Origin: Planctomycetota bacterium
GTDB lineage: Bacteria; Planctomycetota; B15-G4
Assembly (NCBI GenBank): GCA_020638905.1
Contig: JACKHP010000006.1
Coordinates: forward strand, 124,001 to 188,000
Length of the DNA stretch: 64,000 nt
Direction: 5' to 3'
Position 1 is the stretch's first letter. Each line of letters opens with the position of its first letter. The notes below the pieces were generated by a model. It was given only the letters and a program-made list of their open reading frames with translations. It made no database searches and was not told the DNA's origin. Both the position numbers and the translations under genes were made by a program. This document shows positions 25,009-34,115 of the stretch, in pieces.

Positions 25009-25932
25009 TCACCTCCGCGCCAGAGTCCAGGGACCCCCAGGATCCCAACTGCCCGTCCACTCGCGACCGGACGCGATGGCATCGAGGATCGGCTGGGCGA
25101 AGCGGGCCACGCCAACGATGGCGTCGGACAGCTCGCGCGGCTCGTCCAGGTCTGCGCGACCCAGGAACGCTGCCCACAGCGTGCGGCGGCTCGCATCCTG
25201 GGCGAAGACGTCGGTGAGCGTGACCGGTGCTGCGAGCGGAAGGGGCGTTGCGCGGCGCCGGAAGGTGACCTCGATCGACCTCGCGAGGACGGGGCCGTCG
25301 AAGGCCCGCGTCCGCGCGAGGGTCCACAGATCGTGGATGTCCTTCATGCGGCTGTTGACGAGACCGAGCCGCACCATCGCTTCGAGCTTCTCCGCAACCA
25401 CCGCCTCCGGCGGGTATGCCTTGATCCTCGGCTGCGCGTGACCCAGCAGCGCGGGGTAGTCGACGAGGCGTGGGCGCGGCTCCACGGCATCCCCGAAACC
25501 GATGTCGACCTGCAGCCTGAAGCGGGTCTTGCCCAGGCTCGCAGGGATCGTCAGGCGGACGCCTTCGTAACGTGCCGCTTCCCGGATCGGCTTGCCGGTG
25601 ATCGCGGCGGCATCGAAGCACAGCCCGTCCGCTTCGACCGACGTCGCGACGATCGTGCGAAAGGACGCCACGACATCGTCGATCGACGGACTGCCGCGGC
25701 CCAGCAGGTCGAGGTCGCGCGTCGCTCGATGCGGCCGGTCACTCCAGAGCGCGAACAGGAGCGCGCCCTTGAGCACGAAGTGATCGCGCAGTTCGCTCGC
25801 GGCCAGCCGTGCGAGAAGACGCTCCAGCGCGAAGCGGGTCAGGACGGCCTGGTGGTCCTCGCCGAGTCCGCGCGACAGGTCGAGAAGGCGCTGTCGGATG
25901 GACGCAGCGACGTCCACGCGCTCGCGGCTCAC
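25009..25932 (-). CDS. abiEii: AbiEii-type nucleotidyltransferase toxin
   Basis: A 307-residue nucleotidyltransferase of the AbiEii/AbiGii family, the toxin of type IV toxin-antitoxin abortive-infection systems. The conserved N-terminal block FVLKGALLFAL and the RATRDLDLLG segment (metal-binding Asp pair) are present, then the helix YPPEAVVAEKLEAM and the RMKDIHDLW motif typical of the family. Family members transfer nucleotides to RNA targets, blocking growth. The GTG start at 25932 overlaps the antitoxin stop (GTGA), so the two are coupled. Confidence 0.9.
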   Translation of the reverse strand: MSRERVDVAASIRQRLLDLSRGLGEDHQAVLTRFALERLLARLAASELRDHFVLKGALLFALWSDRPHRATRDLDLLGRGSPSIDDVVASFRTIVATSVEADGLCFDAAAITGKPIREAARYEGVRLTIPASLGKTRFRLQVDIGFGDAVEPRPRLVDYPALLGHAQPRIKAYPPEAVVAEKLEAMVRLGLVNSRMKDIHDLWTLARTRAFDGPVLARSIEVTFRRRATPLPLAAPVTLTDVFAQDASRRTLWAAFLGRADLDEPRELSDAIVGVARFAQPILDAIASGREWTGSWDPGGPWTLARR

Positions 25933-26528
25933 GCCAGCGCCTCGACGTACGGCTGCATCACGCGCGTCACGCGACAGACCGCCGCCATGGCGAGGAGTTC
26001 GTCGATGCTCGCACGCCGCTCCTCGAGCACTTGGCGCAGGGCTTCCAGGGCGACGTCGAGGCCGACCTTGCTGCGGAACTTGAAGCAGTCAGCGACCGTC
26101 TTCGCGACGCCGAAGACGCGCACGTCCGTCCCGTCGACGACCACCGTCTCGAGACCCGTCGACAGCGCGTCGCCCGACATGCGCACGATGCGCAGCGGCG
26201 GGTGCTCGCCGACGGGCTGCCGCGCGGACGAGGCGATCGCCATCCAGACCTCGTACGGCTGCTGCGTCGTGAGGTCGTGCGCGGCGAGCGCCGAGAGCAG
26301 GCACACGACGCCCTGCGGCACACGGCGCGCGGCTTCCGCGAGTCGACGATTCTCGTCCGGCTCGTCCTCGGCGAGGCTGTAGAGCCCACGGCCGACGCGG
26401 ACGACGAGTCCTCGCTCGACGAGGCGCTCGAGGATCTTCCGGGAGATCCCCCGCTCCACCAGGTCGCGTGGACGGACGACGCCCTGTCGGCGCAGCAGGG
26501 CCAGGACGCTCTCGGCGGAGGTCGACAC
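25929..26528 (-). CDS. abiEi: AbiEi-type antitoxin, winged-helix regulator
   Basis: A 199-residue AbiEi antitoxin. The N-terminal winged-helix domain (LLRRQGVVRPRDLVERGI, then GRGLYSL) is followed by the C-terminal domain (GVVCLLSALAAHDLTTQQP, KTVADCFKFRSKVGLDVALEAL). The GTG at 26528 is chosen because promoter and operator elements lie directly upstream. The ATG at 26597 would start above the predicted promoter and add a cysteine/glycine-rich leader. Known AbiEi proteins repress their own operon by binding inverted repeats, and such repeats are present here. Confidence 0.88.
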   Translation of the reverse strand: MSTSAESVLALLRRQGVVRPRDLVERGISRKILERLVERGLVVRVGRGLYSLAEDEPDENRRLAEAARRVPQGVVCLLSALAAHDLTTQQPYEVWMAIASSARQPVGEHPPLRIVRMSGDALSTGLETVVVDGTDVRVFGVAKTVADCFKFRSKVGLDVALEALRQVLEERRASIDELLAMAAVCRVTRVMQPYVEALA

Positions 26529-26542
26529 AGGATGGGACAAAT

Positions 26543-26592
26543 CGTCTGTCTTTCTGAAAAAGTACAGACGTTTTGTACCACCACAACCACAA
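26543..26592 (-). promoter_or_regulatory. AbiE promoter with two overlapping inverted repeats (likely AbiEi operator)
   Basis: On the minus strand, TTGTGG (26586-26581; a tandem copy lies at 26592-26587) is separated by 16 bp from TACTTT (26564-26559). The palindrome GTACA-N7-TGTAC (26562-26578) fills the spacer. A second repeat, CGTCTGT-N14-ACAGACG (26543-26570), shares one arm with it and extends downstream of the -10. This arrangement fits negative autoregulation by AbiEi. Confidence 0.6.
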
Positions 26593-26740
26593 CCCATCCA
26601 GCGTGCCTCCCCGGCTCGAACAGCTGTCCCGCCAGGATGGCAGACGCATTCACGACATATCTATCCGTTGGTCCATCCGCGTCATATTGGCCGCTCGTAA
26701 GCATCGCACCGCACGCGACTTACAAACGAACCGCGGCTGG
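26593..26740. other. Island right-end non-coding segment
   Basis: Between the AbiE promoter and attR there is moderately A/T-rich sequence with no supported gene, RNA or clear repeat. Integrase arm-type sites could lie here but none is evident. Confidence 0.4.
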
Positions 26741-26800
26741 TTTAGGATCCAGTGGAGCAATCCGTGGGGGTTCGAGTCCCCCTCCTCGCACCACGCGCGC
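26741..26800 (+). repeat. attR: right 60-bp direct repeat, tRNA-Leu 3' fragment
   Basis: An exact copy of 19332-19391. The sequence upstream of it does not complete a tRNA (no acceptor 5' strand or D-arm), so this is a displaced tRNA tail, not a gene. The 143 bp to the next gene stop (26944) show nothing else. Confidence 0.92.
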
Positions 26801-26943
26801 ACGGCGCGCCGAGAGTTCTGGGCCTCACGCCCGTCCGCGGACGTCGGGCCAGATCCGGCCCGATCCTCCCCGGACCCCGAAAACGCGACCGCCACGCCCG
26901 GTCTCCCGGACGTGGCGGAGTCACGCGTCGCTGTCGACCGGCG

Positions 26944-27306
26944 TCAGGTCGGCAGCGTCGAGGTCGCGAACAGGTTGAGCAGCGTGACCGGGACGTAGAT
27001 CGCGAACGCGGCGATCACGGCCATGCGCGCGTAGCGCGGCGGCGCGCGGCGGTTCATCCACAGCAGGCACAGCGCGGTGAGCGCGAACTTGGCGAACACG
27101 AACGTGAGCCGGCCGCCCGATTCGTGCAGCCAGTTCATGAGCGGGTTGACCTCCCGACCGAAGTCGGTCCTCAGCAGGTGATCCGTGATCCACGCGTCGA
27201 GCGTGGCCAGGAAGAGCAGCACGTAGCTCACCGTCGAGAGTGGCAGGCCTGCGAACGAGATCGGACTGCGCGCCTCGGCGATGCGGGCGGTGTCTGGGTC
27301 GGGCAT
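26944..27306 (-). CDS. DUF5658-like small membrane protein
   Basis: A 120-residue protein with three hydrophobic segments (about residues 20-40, 68-90 and 95-115). The first contains LFLATLDAWITDHLL and is followed by the conserved-looking GREVNPLMNWL. This pattern resembles the DUF5658 family of small integral membrane proteins of unknown function. The ATG at 27306 is taken because CGGAGC precedes it. An ATG at 27348 would only add a hydrophilic leader. It is the first host gene beyond the island. Confidence 0.65.
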   Translation of the reverse strand: MPDPDTARIAEARSPISFAGLPLSTVSYVLLFLATLDAWITDHLLRTDFGREVNPLMNWLHESGGRLTFVFAKFALTALCLLWMNRRAPPRYARMAVIAAFAIYVPVTLLNLFATSTLPT

Positions 27307-27510
27307 CGCGGGGCTCCGGGTGCGGATGGAGAAGAGGAGTCCCCGCATCGACGTTCGAACCGGGCGACTTGAAGGCCTCGGCCCGCCCGGCAGCGCCCGG
27401 GACCCTTCCGCGTGCGGCCTCTCTTCGCGATGCGGCCGGGATCGGCTCCCGTTCCGCACCGTTCCGCACGCATCGGGAACGGAACCCCACGCGCGCCCCA
27501 CCGACCGTTG

Positions 27511-27924
27511 CTAGTGTCCCTCGCTCACCGCGTTGCGGTTCCAGCCGGGGATCACCACGCGCACGGCGGCACTGCCGTCGGGGATGCACTGGCACCCCAG
27601 CCGCGAGTCGGACGACAGGTCGGGCGCCAGGTCGAGCATGTCCTCCTCGGCCTCGCCAGCCTCGTTGCACGACTCGGCACCGCTGTCGACGTGCACGTGG
27701 CAGGTCGAGCAGGCGCACACGCCGCCGCAGGCGTGATCGAGCGCGATGCCGTGTCCGCAGGCGATGTCGAGGACGCTGCCGGGCAACCCCTCGTGGCTGT
27801 ACGGCAACGCGGCCGGATCGACCTCGACGATCGTCTCGGTGTCTCCGTGCACGAACGTGAGCGTGTACGGCTGCTTGGGGAGATCGGCGCGGACCTGCTC
27901 GATGTACGGGTTGATGCCGCCCAT
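27511..27924 (-). CDS. fdx: 2Fe-2S ferredoxin, Isc/adrenodoxin type
   Basis: A 137-residue plant-fold 2Fe-2S ferredoxin. The cysteines C66-x5-C72-x2-C75-x35-C111 match the spacing of E. coli Fdx exactly, with the typical ACxxxCACxTCHV and RLGCQ contexts. In other bacteria this ferredoxin feeds electrons to iron-sulfur cluster assembly, but no isc genes are adjacent. About 16 extra residues precede the family's usual N-terminus. The ATG at 27924 is chosen over an upstream ATG at 27990 because GAGGA precedes it by 5-6 bp. Confidence 0.9.
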   Translation of the reverse strand: MGGINPYIEQVRADLPKQPYTLTFVHGDTETIVEVDPAALPYSHEGLPGSVLDIACGHGIALDHACGGVCACSTCHVHVDSGAESCNEAGEAEEDMLDLAPDLSSDSRLGCQCIPDGSAAVRVVIPGWNRNAVSEGH

Positions 27925-28010
27925 GGAATCCTCGGGGTGCTCGCGGGACGAGCGCCCCAGGATAGCGCCCACGGGCGCGCCGACCAGCATCCTGGACGAT
28001 CGGCCGCCGT

Positions 28011-30953
28011 TCAGGGCCCGGCCTGGGCCGGCGTGACGACGACCCAGCTCGCGCGATCGTGCACGAGCACCTCCGCCGCCAGCGCCGAGAGCTCTTCGGT
28101 GGACATGCTCTCGTAGGTGTCGACCAGGTCGCGCAGGTCGTCGAGCGTCTCGGGACGCGCCTGGGCGTCGCCCAGGTTCGACATCCAGAAACCGTTCTGG
28201 CGCATCGCGTCGCGCAGGCCCTTGAGCTCGGGCTGCCGCAGGCGTTCGAGTTCCTCGGACGTGACCCCGTCGCGTCCCAGGTCTTCGGCCACCTTCAGGC
28301 AGGCGTCGAGCACCGCCTCGCGCCGCTCGGGCGCCGCGCTCGAGCCGATCACCACGAAGCCCACGCCCGGGTAGACCTGGCTCGGGACGGCCTGCGCCGA
28401 CGGCGAATACGCCTCGCCCAGCTCCTCGCGCACGATCTCGCGCACGCGGTCGGCCAGCACGATGCCCAGCATGCGCAACAGGCGCCGCGTGCGCGCGTCG
28501 CGTCCGTCGGTGGCGCGGCAGAAGATCTGCAGCGTCGCGTCGGGGATGGCCGTGGTGATGGCGTGCTCCTGGCGCACGCCGTCGACCAGCGCCACCACGC
28601 GGTTGTTGTCATACGGACGCAGCGCGCGGCGCTCGGGCAGCACGCCCAGCGTGCGCGCGGCCGCGTCGACCACGGCGTCGACGTCGACGTCGCCCACGAT
28701 CACCACCTCGAGCGGACCGTTCGCGAGTTGCGGCCCGAGCCAGGCGCGGATCACGTCCATCGTGATCGTCAGGGCGTCCTCCTGCGACGGCAGGCCGAAG
28801 CGCGGGTCGCCGCCGTGCAGCGCCGGCATGAACTCGCGCGCGATGGGTCCCTGCGGCTGGTGCTCGAGCTGCTGGTAGACCAGCGGCAGGATCTTGGTGC
28901 GCGCCTGCTCGAGCGCGTCGGTACGCCAGCCCGGGTCGGTCAGGTACGCGCACAGGATCTCGAGCTGGAACAGCAGGTCGTCGGGCGTGGTCGAGGCCTG
29001 CAGCGCGATGCGGTCCTCGTCGGCCCCGATCGCGGGCGCGCCGGCCTGCCGGCCGGCGGTCAGGCGCCGCAGCGCGTCGACGTCGTGCGCGCCGGTGCCG
29101 ATCATCGCCAGGGGCGCGAGCGCGGTCATGAAGCCCACGCCCGCCGCGTCCTCGGGATCGAGCGCGAGCAGGCCCTCGCCCAGGCTGCAACCCACGAGCA
29201 CCTGCTGCTGCTGGAAGTCGGTGGACTTCACCGTGAGCCGCACGCCGTTCGCGAACGTGACGCGCTCGAGGTCGAGGTCGTCGACGTGGTCGCGCGCGGT
29301 GATCTCGCCGCGCACGTCGGGCGACGACGCGTACGCGAAGGCGTCCTGCGCCTTCTCCTCGGGAGCGGCGACGTCCACGGCGCGGCTCTCTTCCAGGGCC
29401 GCCTCGAGCTGCGCGCCCGCGTCGTCGCCCAGGTCGAGGCCACCCATGGCGTAGATCGCGTCGTGTCCCTCGGCCCAGGCCTCGACGAGGGCCGCGTGGC
29501 AGGCCTCGGGCGTGGCCGCGTCGAGCGCCGGACGCAGGATGTCGCGGTTCGTGGACGCGTCGCGCGGCACCGTGTCGCTGCTGCCGGCGGCCGCCAGGAT
29601 GCCGTTCACGTAGCTTCCGCTGGCACGGGTCGGCTCGCGCAGCACGGCGTCGTCGAGCGAGCGCGTCCAGTCGGCGATCTCCTCGTCGAGCTCGGACTGC
29701 TGGAAGCCGTGCTCGAGCGCGGCGCGCAGGCCCTGCTCGCCGGCGGCCAGGGCCTCCTTCCAGCGTGCGGGCTCGCAGCTGATGCCGAGCGTCTCGCCGT
29801 CGATCACCTCCATCTGCTCGGCGCTGCCCACGAACGCACCCAGGAACGGACTGTCGGGCTTGCGCGCGGCCTCGCTGAAACGCGTGTTGAGCATGCGCCG
29901 CGCCAGCCGCAGCGGGACGTCCTCGCGCAGCTGCTCGACGGTGCGCGGCTCGGGCTCCCACGGCCGCAGGCGGGCCACGACGACGTTCACCGACGGGACC
30001 TCGTCGTGGTAGAGCGCGAAGGCGTCGTGCGCGAACGTCGGGCGTCCCGGGTCGGGCAGCGGCACACGCTCGGGCCGCGTCAGGTCGGCGAACGCGTCGC
30101 GCACGAGCGGCTCGGGATCGAGTCCGCCGAGATCGCCCACGAGCACCACCGTCATCAGGTCGGGACGGTACCAACGCTCGTAGAACGCGCGCACGCTCTC
30201 CGCGGTGAACTTCGCGCGCACGTCGGCCTTGCCGATCGGCAGGCGGTCGGCGAAGCGCGTCCCGTCGAGCAGCCGCTCGATGAGGTCGAACTGCAGGCGC
30301 AGCTGGGGCGAGTCGCGCTCACGCTCCTCGCCGTCGATCACGCCGACCTCCTTGCGCACCTCCTCTTCCTGCAAAAGGAGGCCGCCGGCGAAGTCGCGCA
30401 GCACCGCGAGCCCCTCGACGAGCGACTGCTCGTCGCTCTCGGGCAGGTCGATCTTGTAGATCGTCTCGTCGAACCACGTCGAGGCGTTGACGTGCGCCCC
30501 GAAGCTCATGCCGTGCTCCTGGAACCAGCGCACGAGGTCGCCGGAGGCGAAGTGCTCGCTGCCGTTGAAGGCCATGTGCTCGAGGAAGTGCGCCATGCCC
30601 TGCTCGTCGTCGCGCTCGGCCTCGCTGCCCACGTCGACGTGCAGGCGCAGGTAGCTCCTGTGCTCGGGCTCGCCGTTCTCCATCCAGACCCAGCGCAGGC
30701 CGTTCTCGAGCGCGCCGAAGTGCATGCGCGGATCGACCGGGATGTCGGACGCCTCGTAGGGCCACGGACGCGGCGCCACCGGCGCGCGCGCCGCGACGGC
30801 GTCGGCGTAGCCGGCGACGGCGGCCGACGGCGCGGTCGACGCGTCGCCGGTCGCGGACGAGGACGAGGACGTGGGCGCCGAGCAGGCGACCAGCGCGACG
30901 AGCAGCGCGAGCGCGGCGCGACGCACCGGGACGGCGAAGGGCGACGACCTCAT
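28011..30953 (-). CDS. M16 family zinc protease, lipoprotein
   Basis: A 980-residue insulinase-like peptidase with a lipoprotein signal (C24 in LVALVAC) and a Ser/Thr/Ala-rich linker to about residue 65. The zinc motif is H122-x-x-E125-H126 (HFLEH), with the following GVIDGEERER supplying the third ligand region. Repeated M16 units continue to the C-terminus; the second half lacks the zinc motif. The closest relatives in layout are PqqL-like periplasmic proteases. The chosen ATG at 30953 starts the signal sequence; the upstream extension is arginine-rich and unlikely. It is distinct from the Sec-secreted M16 protein at 7631-10459. Confidence 0.9.
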   Translation of the reverse strand: MRSSPFAVPVRRAALALLVALVACSAPTSSSSSATGDASTAPSAAVAGYADAVAARAPVAPRPWPYEASDIPVDPRMHFGALENGLRWVWMENGEPEHRSYLRLHVDVGSEAERDDEQGMAHFLEHMAFNGSEHFASGDLVRWFQEHGMSFGAHVNASTWFDETIYKIDLPESDEQSLVEGLAVLRDFAGGLLLQEEEVRKEVGVIDGEERERDSPQLRLQFDLIERLLDGTRFADRLPIGKADVRAKFTAESVRAFYERWYRPDLMTVVLVGDLGGLDPEPLVRDAFADLTRPERVPLPDPGRPTFAHDAFALYHDEVPSVNVVVARLRPWEPEPRTVEQLREDVPLRLARRMLNTRFSEAARKPDSPFLGAFVGSAEQMEVIDGETLGISCEPARWKEALAAGEQGLRAALEHGFQQSELDEEIADWTRSLDDAVLREPTRASGSYVNGILAAAGSSDTVPRDASTNRDILRPALDAATPEACHAALVEAWAEGHDAIYAMGGLDLGDDAGAQLEAALEESRAVDVAAPEEKAQDAFAYASSPDVRGEITARDHVDDLDLERVTFANGVRLTVKSTDFQQQQVLVGCSLGEGLLALDPEDAAGVGFMTALAPLAMIGTGAHDVDALRRLTAGRQAGAPAIGADEDRIALQASTTPDDLLFQLEILCAYLTDPGWRTDALEQARTKILPLVYQQLEHQPQGPIAREFMPALHGGDPRFGLPSQEDALTITMDVIRAWLGPQLANGPLEVVIVGDVDVDAVVDAAARTLGVLPERRALRPYDNNRVVALVDGVRQEHAITTAIPDATLQIFCRATDGRDARTRRLLRMLGIVLADRVREIVREELGEAYSPSAQAVPSQVYPGVGFVVIGSSAAPERREAVLDACLKVAEDLGRDGVTSEELERLRQPELKGLRDAMRQNGFWMSNLGDAQARPETLDDLRDLVDTYESMSTEELSALAAEVLVHDRASWVVVTPAQAGP

Positions 30954-31161
30954 GCGAGGACTCCGGGGCTGCGGCGACCCGGGGAGGATCGGGTCGTCCG
31001 CGAGGGAGAGACGGCGTCGCGCGCGGCTCGGCGCCGCACCGCGACCGTCCCATCGCACGAAAGTCCGCGGGCGTGGCGCAACGCCCGAAGCGTGACGCAA
31101 AGGAGGAGCGCGCGCCGGCGGATCTCCGCCGCGGGCTCGGGACGTCCGCCCCGCGCGGTGC

Positions 31162-32178
31162 TCAGGACAGCTCGGACCGCGCCGCGGCCGCCACCGCGTG
31201 GACCGCCTCGTCCCCCACGTCGCGGTGGAGGACGAAGCGCAGGCGCCCCGCGTCGAGCGCCAGGCACAGCACGCCGCGGCGCGCGAAGGCGTCCTGCAGC
31301 TCGTGCGCCTCGCGCTCGACGTGCAGCACCACGATGTTCGTCTGCACCGCGGCCGGGTCGATGCGCGCGCCCGGAAGGTCGGCGAGCTCGAGCGCCAGGG
31401 CCCGGGCCCGGGCGTGGTCGTCGGCGAGGCGCGCCGTCCCGTCGCGCAGGGCCAGCAGGCCGGCGGCGGCGATCACGCCGGCCTGACGCATGCCGCCGCC
31501 GAGGGCCTTGCGCAGCTTTCGGCAGACCGCGATGCGCTCGGCCGAACCCACCACGAGCGATCCCACCGGCGCGCCGAGTCCCTTGCTGAGGCAGATCGAG
31601 GTCAGCTCGACGTCGCGCACCCAGCGCGCGGCCGGGACGCCGCTGGCCACCTCGGCGTGGAACAGCCGCGCGCCGTCGACGTGCACGGGCAGGCCGCGCC
31701 GGCGCGCGAGGGCGGTGAGCGCGTCCACGGTCTCGAGCGGCACGACGCTGCCGCCCGAGTAGTTGTGCGTCTGCTCGATCGAGATCAATCCCGTGCGCGG
31801 GTAGTGGATGTCGTCCCCGCGCAGCGCGCGCTCGACCGCCTCGACCGGCATCGCCCCGCGCACGCCGGGCACCGGACGGATCTGGCAACCCCACAGGCGT
31901 GCGGCCGAGCCGACCTCGTTGTAGAGCGCGTGCGACTCGGCCTCGGCCACGATCTCGTCGCCGGGACGCGTGAGCGCGCCCAGGCAGATCTGGTTGCCCA
32001 TCGTCCCCGACGGGACGAACAGCGCGGCCTGCTTGCCCAGCCGCTCGGCGCCTTGCTCCTCGAGCGCGCGCACGGTGGGGTCTTCGCCGAGCACGTCGTC
32101 GCCCACCTCGGCCGCGGCCATGGCCGCGCGCATCTCGGGCGTGGGACGGGTCACGGTGTCGCTGCGCAGGTCGTGCAT
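31162..32178 (-). CDS. ltaE: Low-specificity L-threonine aldolase
   Basis: A 338-residue PLP enzyme cleaving threonine or allo-threonine to glycine and acetaldehyde. It has the canonical N-terminus DLRSDTVTRPTPEMR, substrate/PLP residues (PSGTMGNQ, EQTHNYSGG, HVDGAR), and the Schiff-base lysine K199 in CLSKGLGAPVGS. Length matches the family. It diverges from the FG-GAP lipoprotein gene, with a 146-bp gap holding both promoters. Confidence 0.94.
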   Translation of the reverse strand: MHDLRSDTVTRPTPEMRAAMAAAEVGDDVLGEDPTVRALEEQGAERLGKQAALFVPSGTMGNQICLGALTRPGDEIVAEAESHALYNEVGSAARLWGCQIRPVPGVRGAMPVEAVERALRGDDIHYPRTGLISIEQTHNYSGGSVVPLETVDALTALARRRGLPVHVDGARLFHAEVASGVPAARWVRDVELTSICLSKGLGAPVGSLVVGSAERIAVCRKLRKALGGGMRQAGVIAAAGLLALRDGTARLADDHARARALALELADLPGARIDPAAVQTNIVVLHVEREAHELQDAFARRGVLCLALDAGRLRFVLHRDVGDEAVHAVAAAARSELS

Positions 32179-32324
32179 CGGGGAGGCTCCAACGGCCGGG
32201 CGCTCGTGCCCGTCGGGATCGGGTGACCCATGGTCCGCACGACGAGGTGCGCCGTCCACCGCGACGCCCGCGGGGGCGCGTCGGTATGCTGCGCGATCTC
32301 CTCCCGCCCGAACCGCGCGCCGCG

Positions 32325-34115
32325 ATGCCAGCCGTGAACCGACGCCTCCTGCGAATCGCGCGCTCCGCGCCGGCACGACACGGCGATCGGCGCGCCGCGC
32401 GCGGGGCGCTCGCGCTCGCGCTGCTGCTCGTCGCCTGCGGCGACGCCGGGCCCTCGCCGTCCGACGGACCGCGCTTCGTCGAGTTCGCCGGGCGCGCGGG
32501 GCTGGACGTCCCGCTCACCTGCGACGGCCCGGTCAAGGACACGATCCTGGGCGTGAACGGCAACGGCGTGGCGCTCTTCGACGCCGACGGCGACGGACGC
32601 CTCGACGTGCTGCTCACCGACGGCAGCACGCGCGCACGCTGGCTCGCGCACGATCCGGTGCGGCTGCACCTCATGCTGCAGACGGCGCCCGATCCGTCCG
32701 GCGAGCCGCGCTTCGCCGAGGTCGCCGACTGCGGCCTCGTGATGGACGGCTGGCCCAGCGGCGTCTCGGTCGGCGACGTCGACCTCGACGGACGTCCCGA
32801 CGTGGCCGTGGGCGGTCTCGGCGAGGACGCGCTGTTCCTCAATCGCGGCGCACCCGGTGCGCCGCGCTTCGAGAAGCACGCCCTGCCCGGCCGCACGTCG
32901 CCGCTCGACTGGACGACCTCGGTCGCGTTCGGCGACGCCGACCTCGACGGACGCCTCGACCTGCTGCTCGTGCGCTACCTCTCGATCGACCCGGCCGACC
33001 CGCCGATGGGCGAGATCGGCGGCGTCCCGTGCACGTTCAAGGGACACCCCGTGATGTGCGGTCCGCACGGCATGACCCCGCAACCCGACGTGCTGCTGCG
33101 CGGCGTCGATGCCCCCGAGCTGTTCGTCGACGCGAGCGAGGCGTGCGGACTGCGCAGCCGTCCCGCGGCCTACGGCCTGGGCGTGGTCTTCGCGGACCTC
33201 GACCAGGACGGCGACCTCGACCTGTACGTGGCGAACGACTCGGTCGACAACCACCTGTGGGTGAACCGCGGCGACGGCACGTTCGAGGAGCGCGGCTCGA
33301 TCTCGGGCGCGGCCAGCGACATGGCGGGACGCGCGCAGGCCGGCATGGGTGTCGACCTCGGCGACGTCGACCGCGACGGCGACCTCGATCTCGTGGTGAC
33401 CAACTTCTCCGACGAGACGAACGCGTTCTACCGGCACGACGGCGGGCTGCTGTTCCGCGACATGACCACCGCGGCGGGCCTGGGCGGCATGAGCCGTCCG
33501 CTGCTGGGCTGGGGCGTGGTCACGACCGACTTCGACGCCGACGGACGTGACGACCTGCTGTTCGCGAACGGTCACGTCTATCCCGAGGCCGACCTGCCCG
33601 GCACGGGCACGTCGTACGCGCAGCCGATCGTGCTGCTCGAGCGCGACGCCCAGGGCCGCTTCGGCGGCAACGTGTTCGACGATCCCACCCCTCGCAAGGG
33701 ACGCGCCGTGGCGCGCGGAGACCTCGACGACGACGGCGATCCCGACCTGCTCGTGCTCGTGCTCGACGGCGCGCCGCTGGCCTACCGCAACATGACCGGT
33801 CGTCCCGAGCGCCGCCTCGTCGTCACGCTGCGCGGGCACGGTCCCGGCGGACGCGAGGGCTACGGCGCCACGCTGCGCGTGCGCACCGCCGCGGGCGTCG
33901 ACGCCGTGCCGTGCCGCTCGTCGTCCAGCTTCCAGGCCCAGGGTGATGCGCGACTGTTCGTGACCGGCACAGGACCGATCCTCGAGGCCTCGGTGCTGTG
34001 GCCGGGAGGCGAGGTCCTGACTCTCGATCCGGCGACGCTGGCCTTCGGGCGGCGCGTGGTCGTGGAGCGCGGCGCCGGTGTGGTCCAATCGGACGATCTC
34101 CGGAAGTCGCCCTGA
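32325..34115 (+). CDS. CRTAC1-like FG-GAP/VCBS repeat lipoprotein with ASPIC/UnbV domain
   Basis: About 596 residues with a long basic n-region and a lipobox (LLLVAC, C38). A seven-bladed-propeller-like series of FG-GAP repeats follows, each with DxDxDGxxD-type calcium loops (FDADGDGRLD, GDVDLDGRPD, GDVDRDGDLD, DLDDDGDPD). It ends in an ASPIC/UnbV-like C-terminal segment (LRGHGPGGREGYGATLRV). Such proteins are surface adhesion or binding proteins. The start is uncertain: the ATGs at 32286 and 32325 and a GTG at 32223 are all in frame. Its TGA overlaps the next ATG (TGATG). CRTAC1 and TPR lipoproteins often occur as neighbours. Confidence 0.85.
   Translation: MPAVNRRLLRIARSAPARHGDRRAARGALALALLLVACGDAGPSPSDGPRFVEFAGRAGLDVPLTCDGPVKDTILGVNGNGVALFDADGDGRLDVLLTDGSTRARWLAHDPVRLHLMLQTAPDPSGEPRFAEVADCGLVMDGWPSGVSVGDVDLDGRPDVAVGGLGEDALFLNRGAPGAPRFEKHALPGRTSPLDWTTSVAFGDADLDGRLDLLLVRYLSIDPADPPMGEIGGVPCTFKGHPVMCGPHGMTPQPDVLLRGVDAPELFVDASEACGLRSRPAAYGLGVVFADLDQDGDLDLYVANDSVDNHLWVNRGDGTFEERGSISGAASDMAGRAQAGMGVDLGDVDRDGDLDLVVTNFSDETNAFYRHDGGLLFRDMTTAAGLGGMSRPLLGWGVVTTDFDADGRDDLLFANGHVYPEADLPGTGTSYAQPIVLLERDAQGRFGGNVFDDPTPRKGRAVARGDLDDDGDPDLLVLVLDGAPLAYRNMTGRPERRLVVTLRGHGPGGREGYGATLRVRTAAGVDAVPCRSSSSFQAQGDARLFVTGTGPILEASVLWPGGEVLTLDPATLAFGRRVVVERGAGVVQSDDLRKSP

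Larger units (their letters stand above)
19332..26800 (+). mobile_element. Integrative genomic island in tRNA-Leu (about 7.4 kb)
   Basis: It is bounded by 60-bp identical direct repeats covering the tRNA-Leu anticodon loop to just past the CCA, 7,409 bp apart. The contents are a C5 DNA methyltransferase, a tyrosine integrase, a large AAA+ ATPase and an AbiEii/AbiEi pair. No capsid, tail, replication or conjugation genes are present, so it is not a complete prophage or ICE. The AAA+ gene (21958-24693) has clearly lower GC than its surroundings, whereas the AbiE and integrase genes resemble the host. The island therefore looks like a mosaic of separately acquired modules with a defence flavour. 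Confidence 0.9.

Noticed and set aside
26741..26784. Possible second tRNA-Leu gene at the right end of the island
   Set aside because: Only the 3' half of the tRNA is present; the upstream bases do not form a D-arm or acceptor 5' strand. It is an att fragment.
19332..26800. Prophage
   Set aside because: There is an integrase and att sites but no structural, lysis or replication genes.
28059..31589. 1176-codon plus-strand ORF over the M16 lipoprotein gene
   Set aside because: It spans two unrelated minus-strand genes and their intergenic gap, with low-complexity His/Arg/Val content; a codon-bias mirror.
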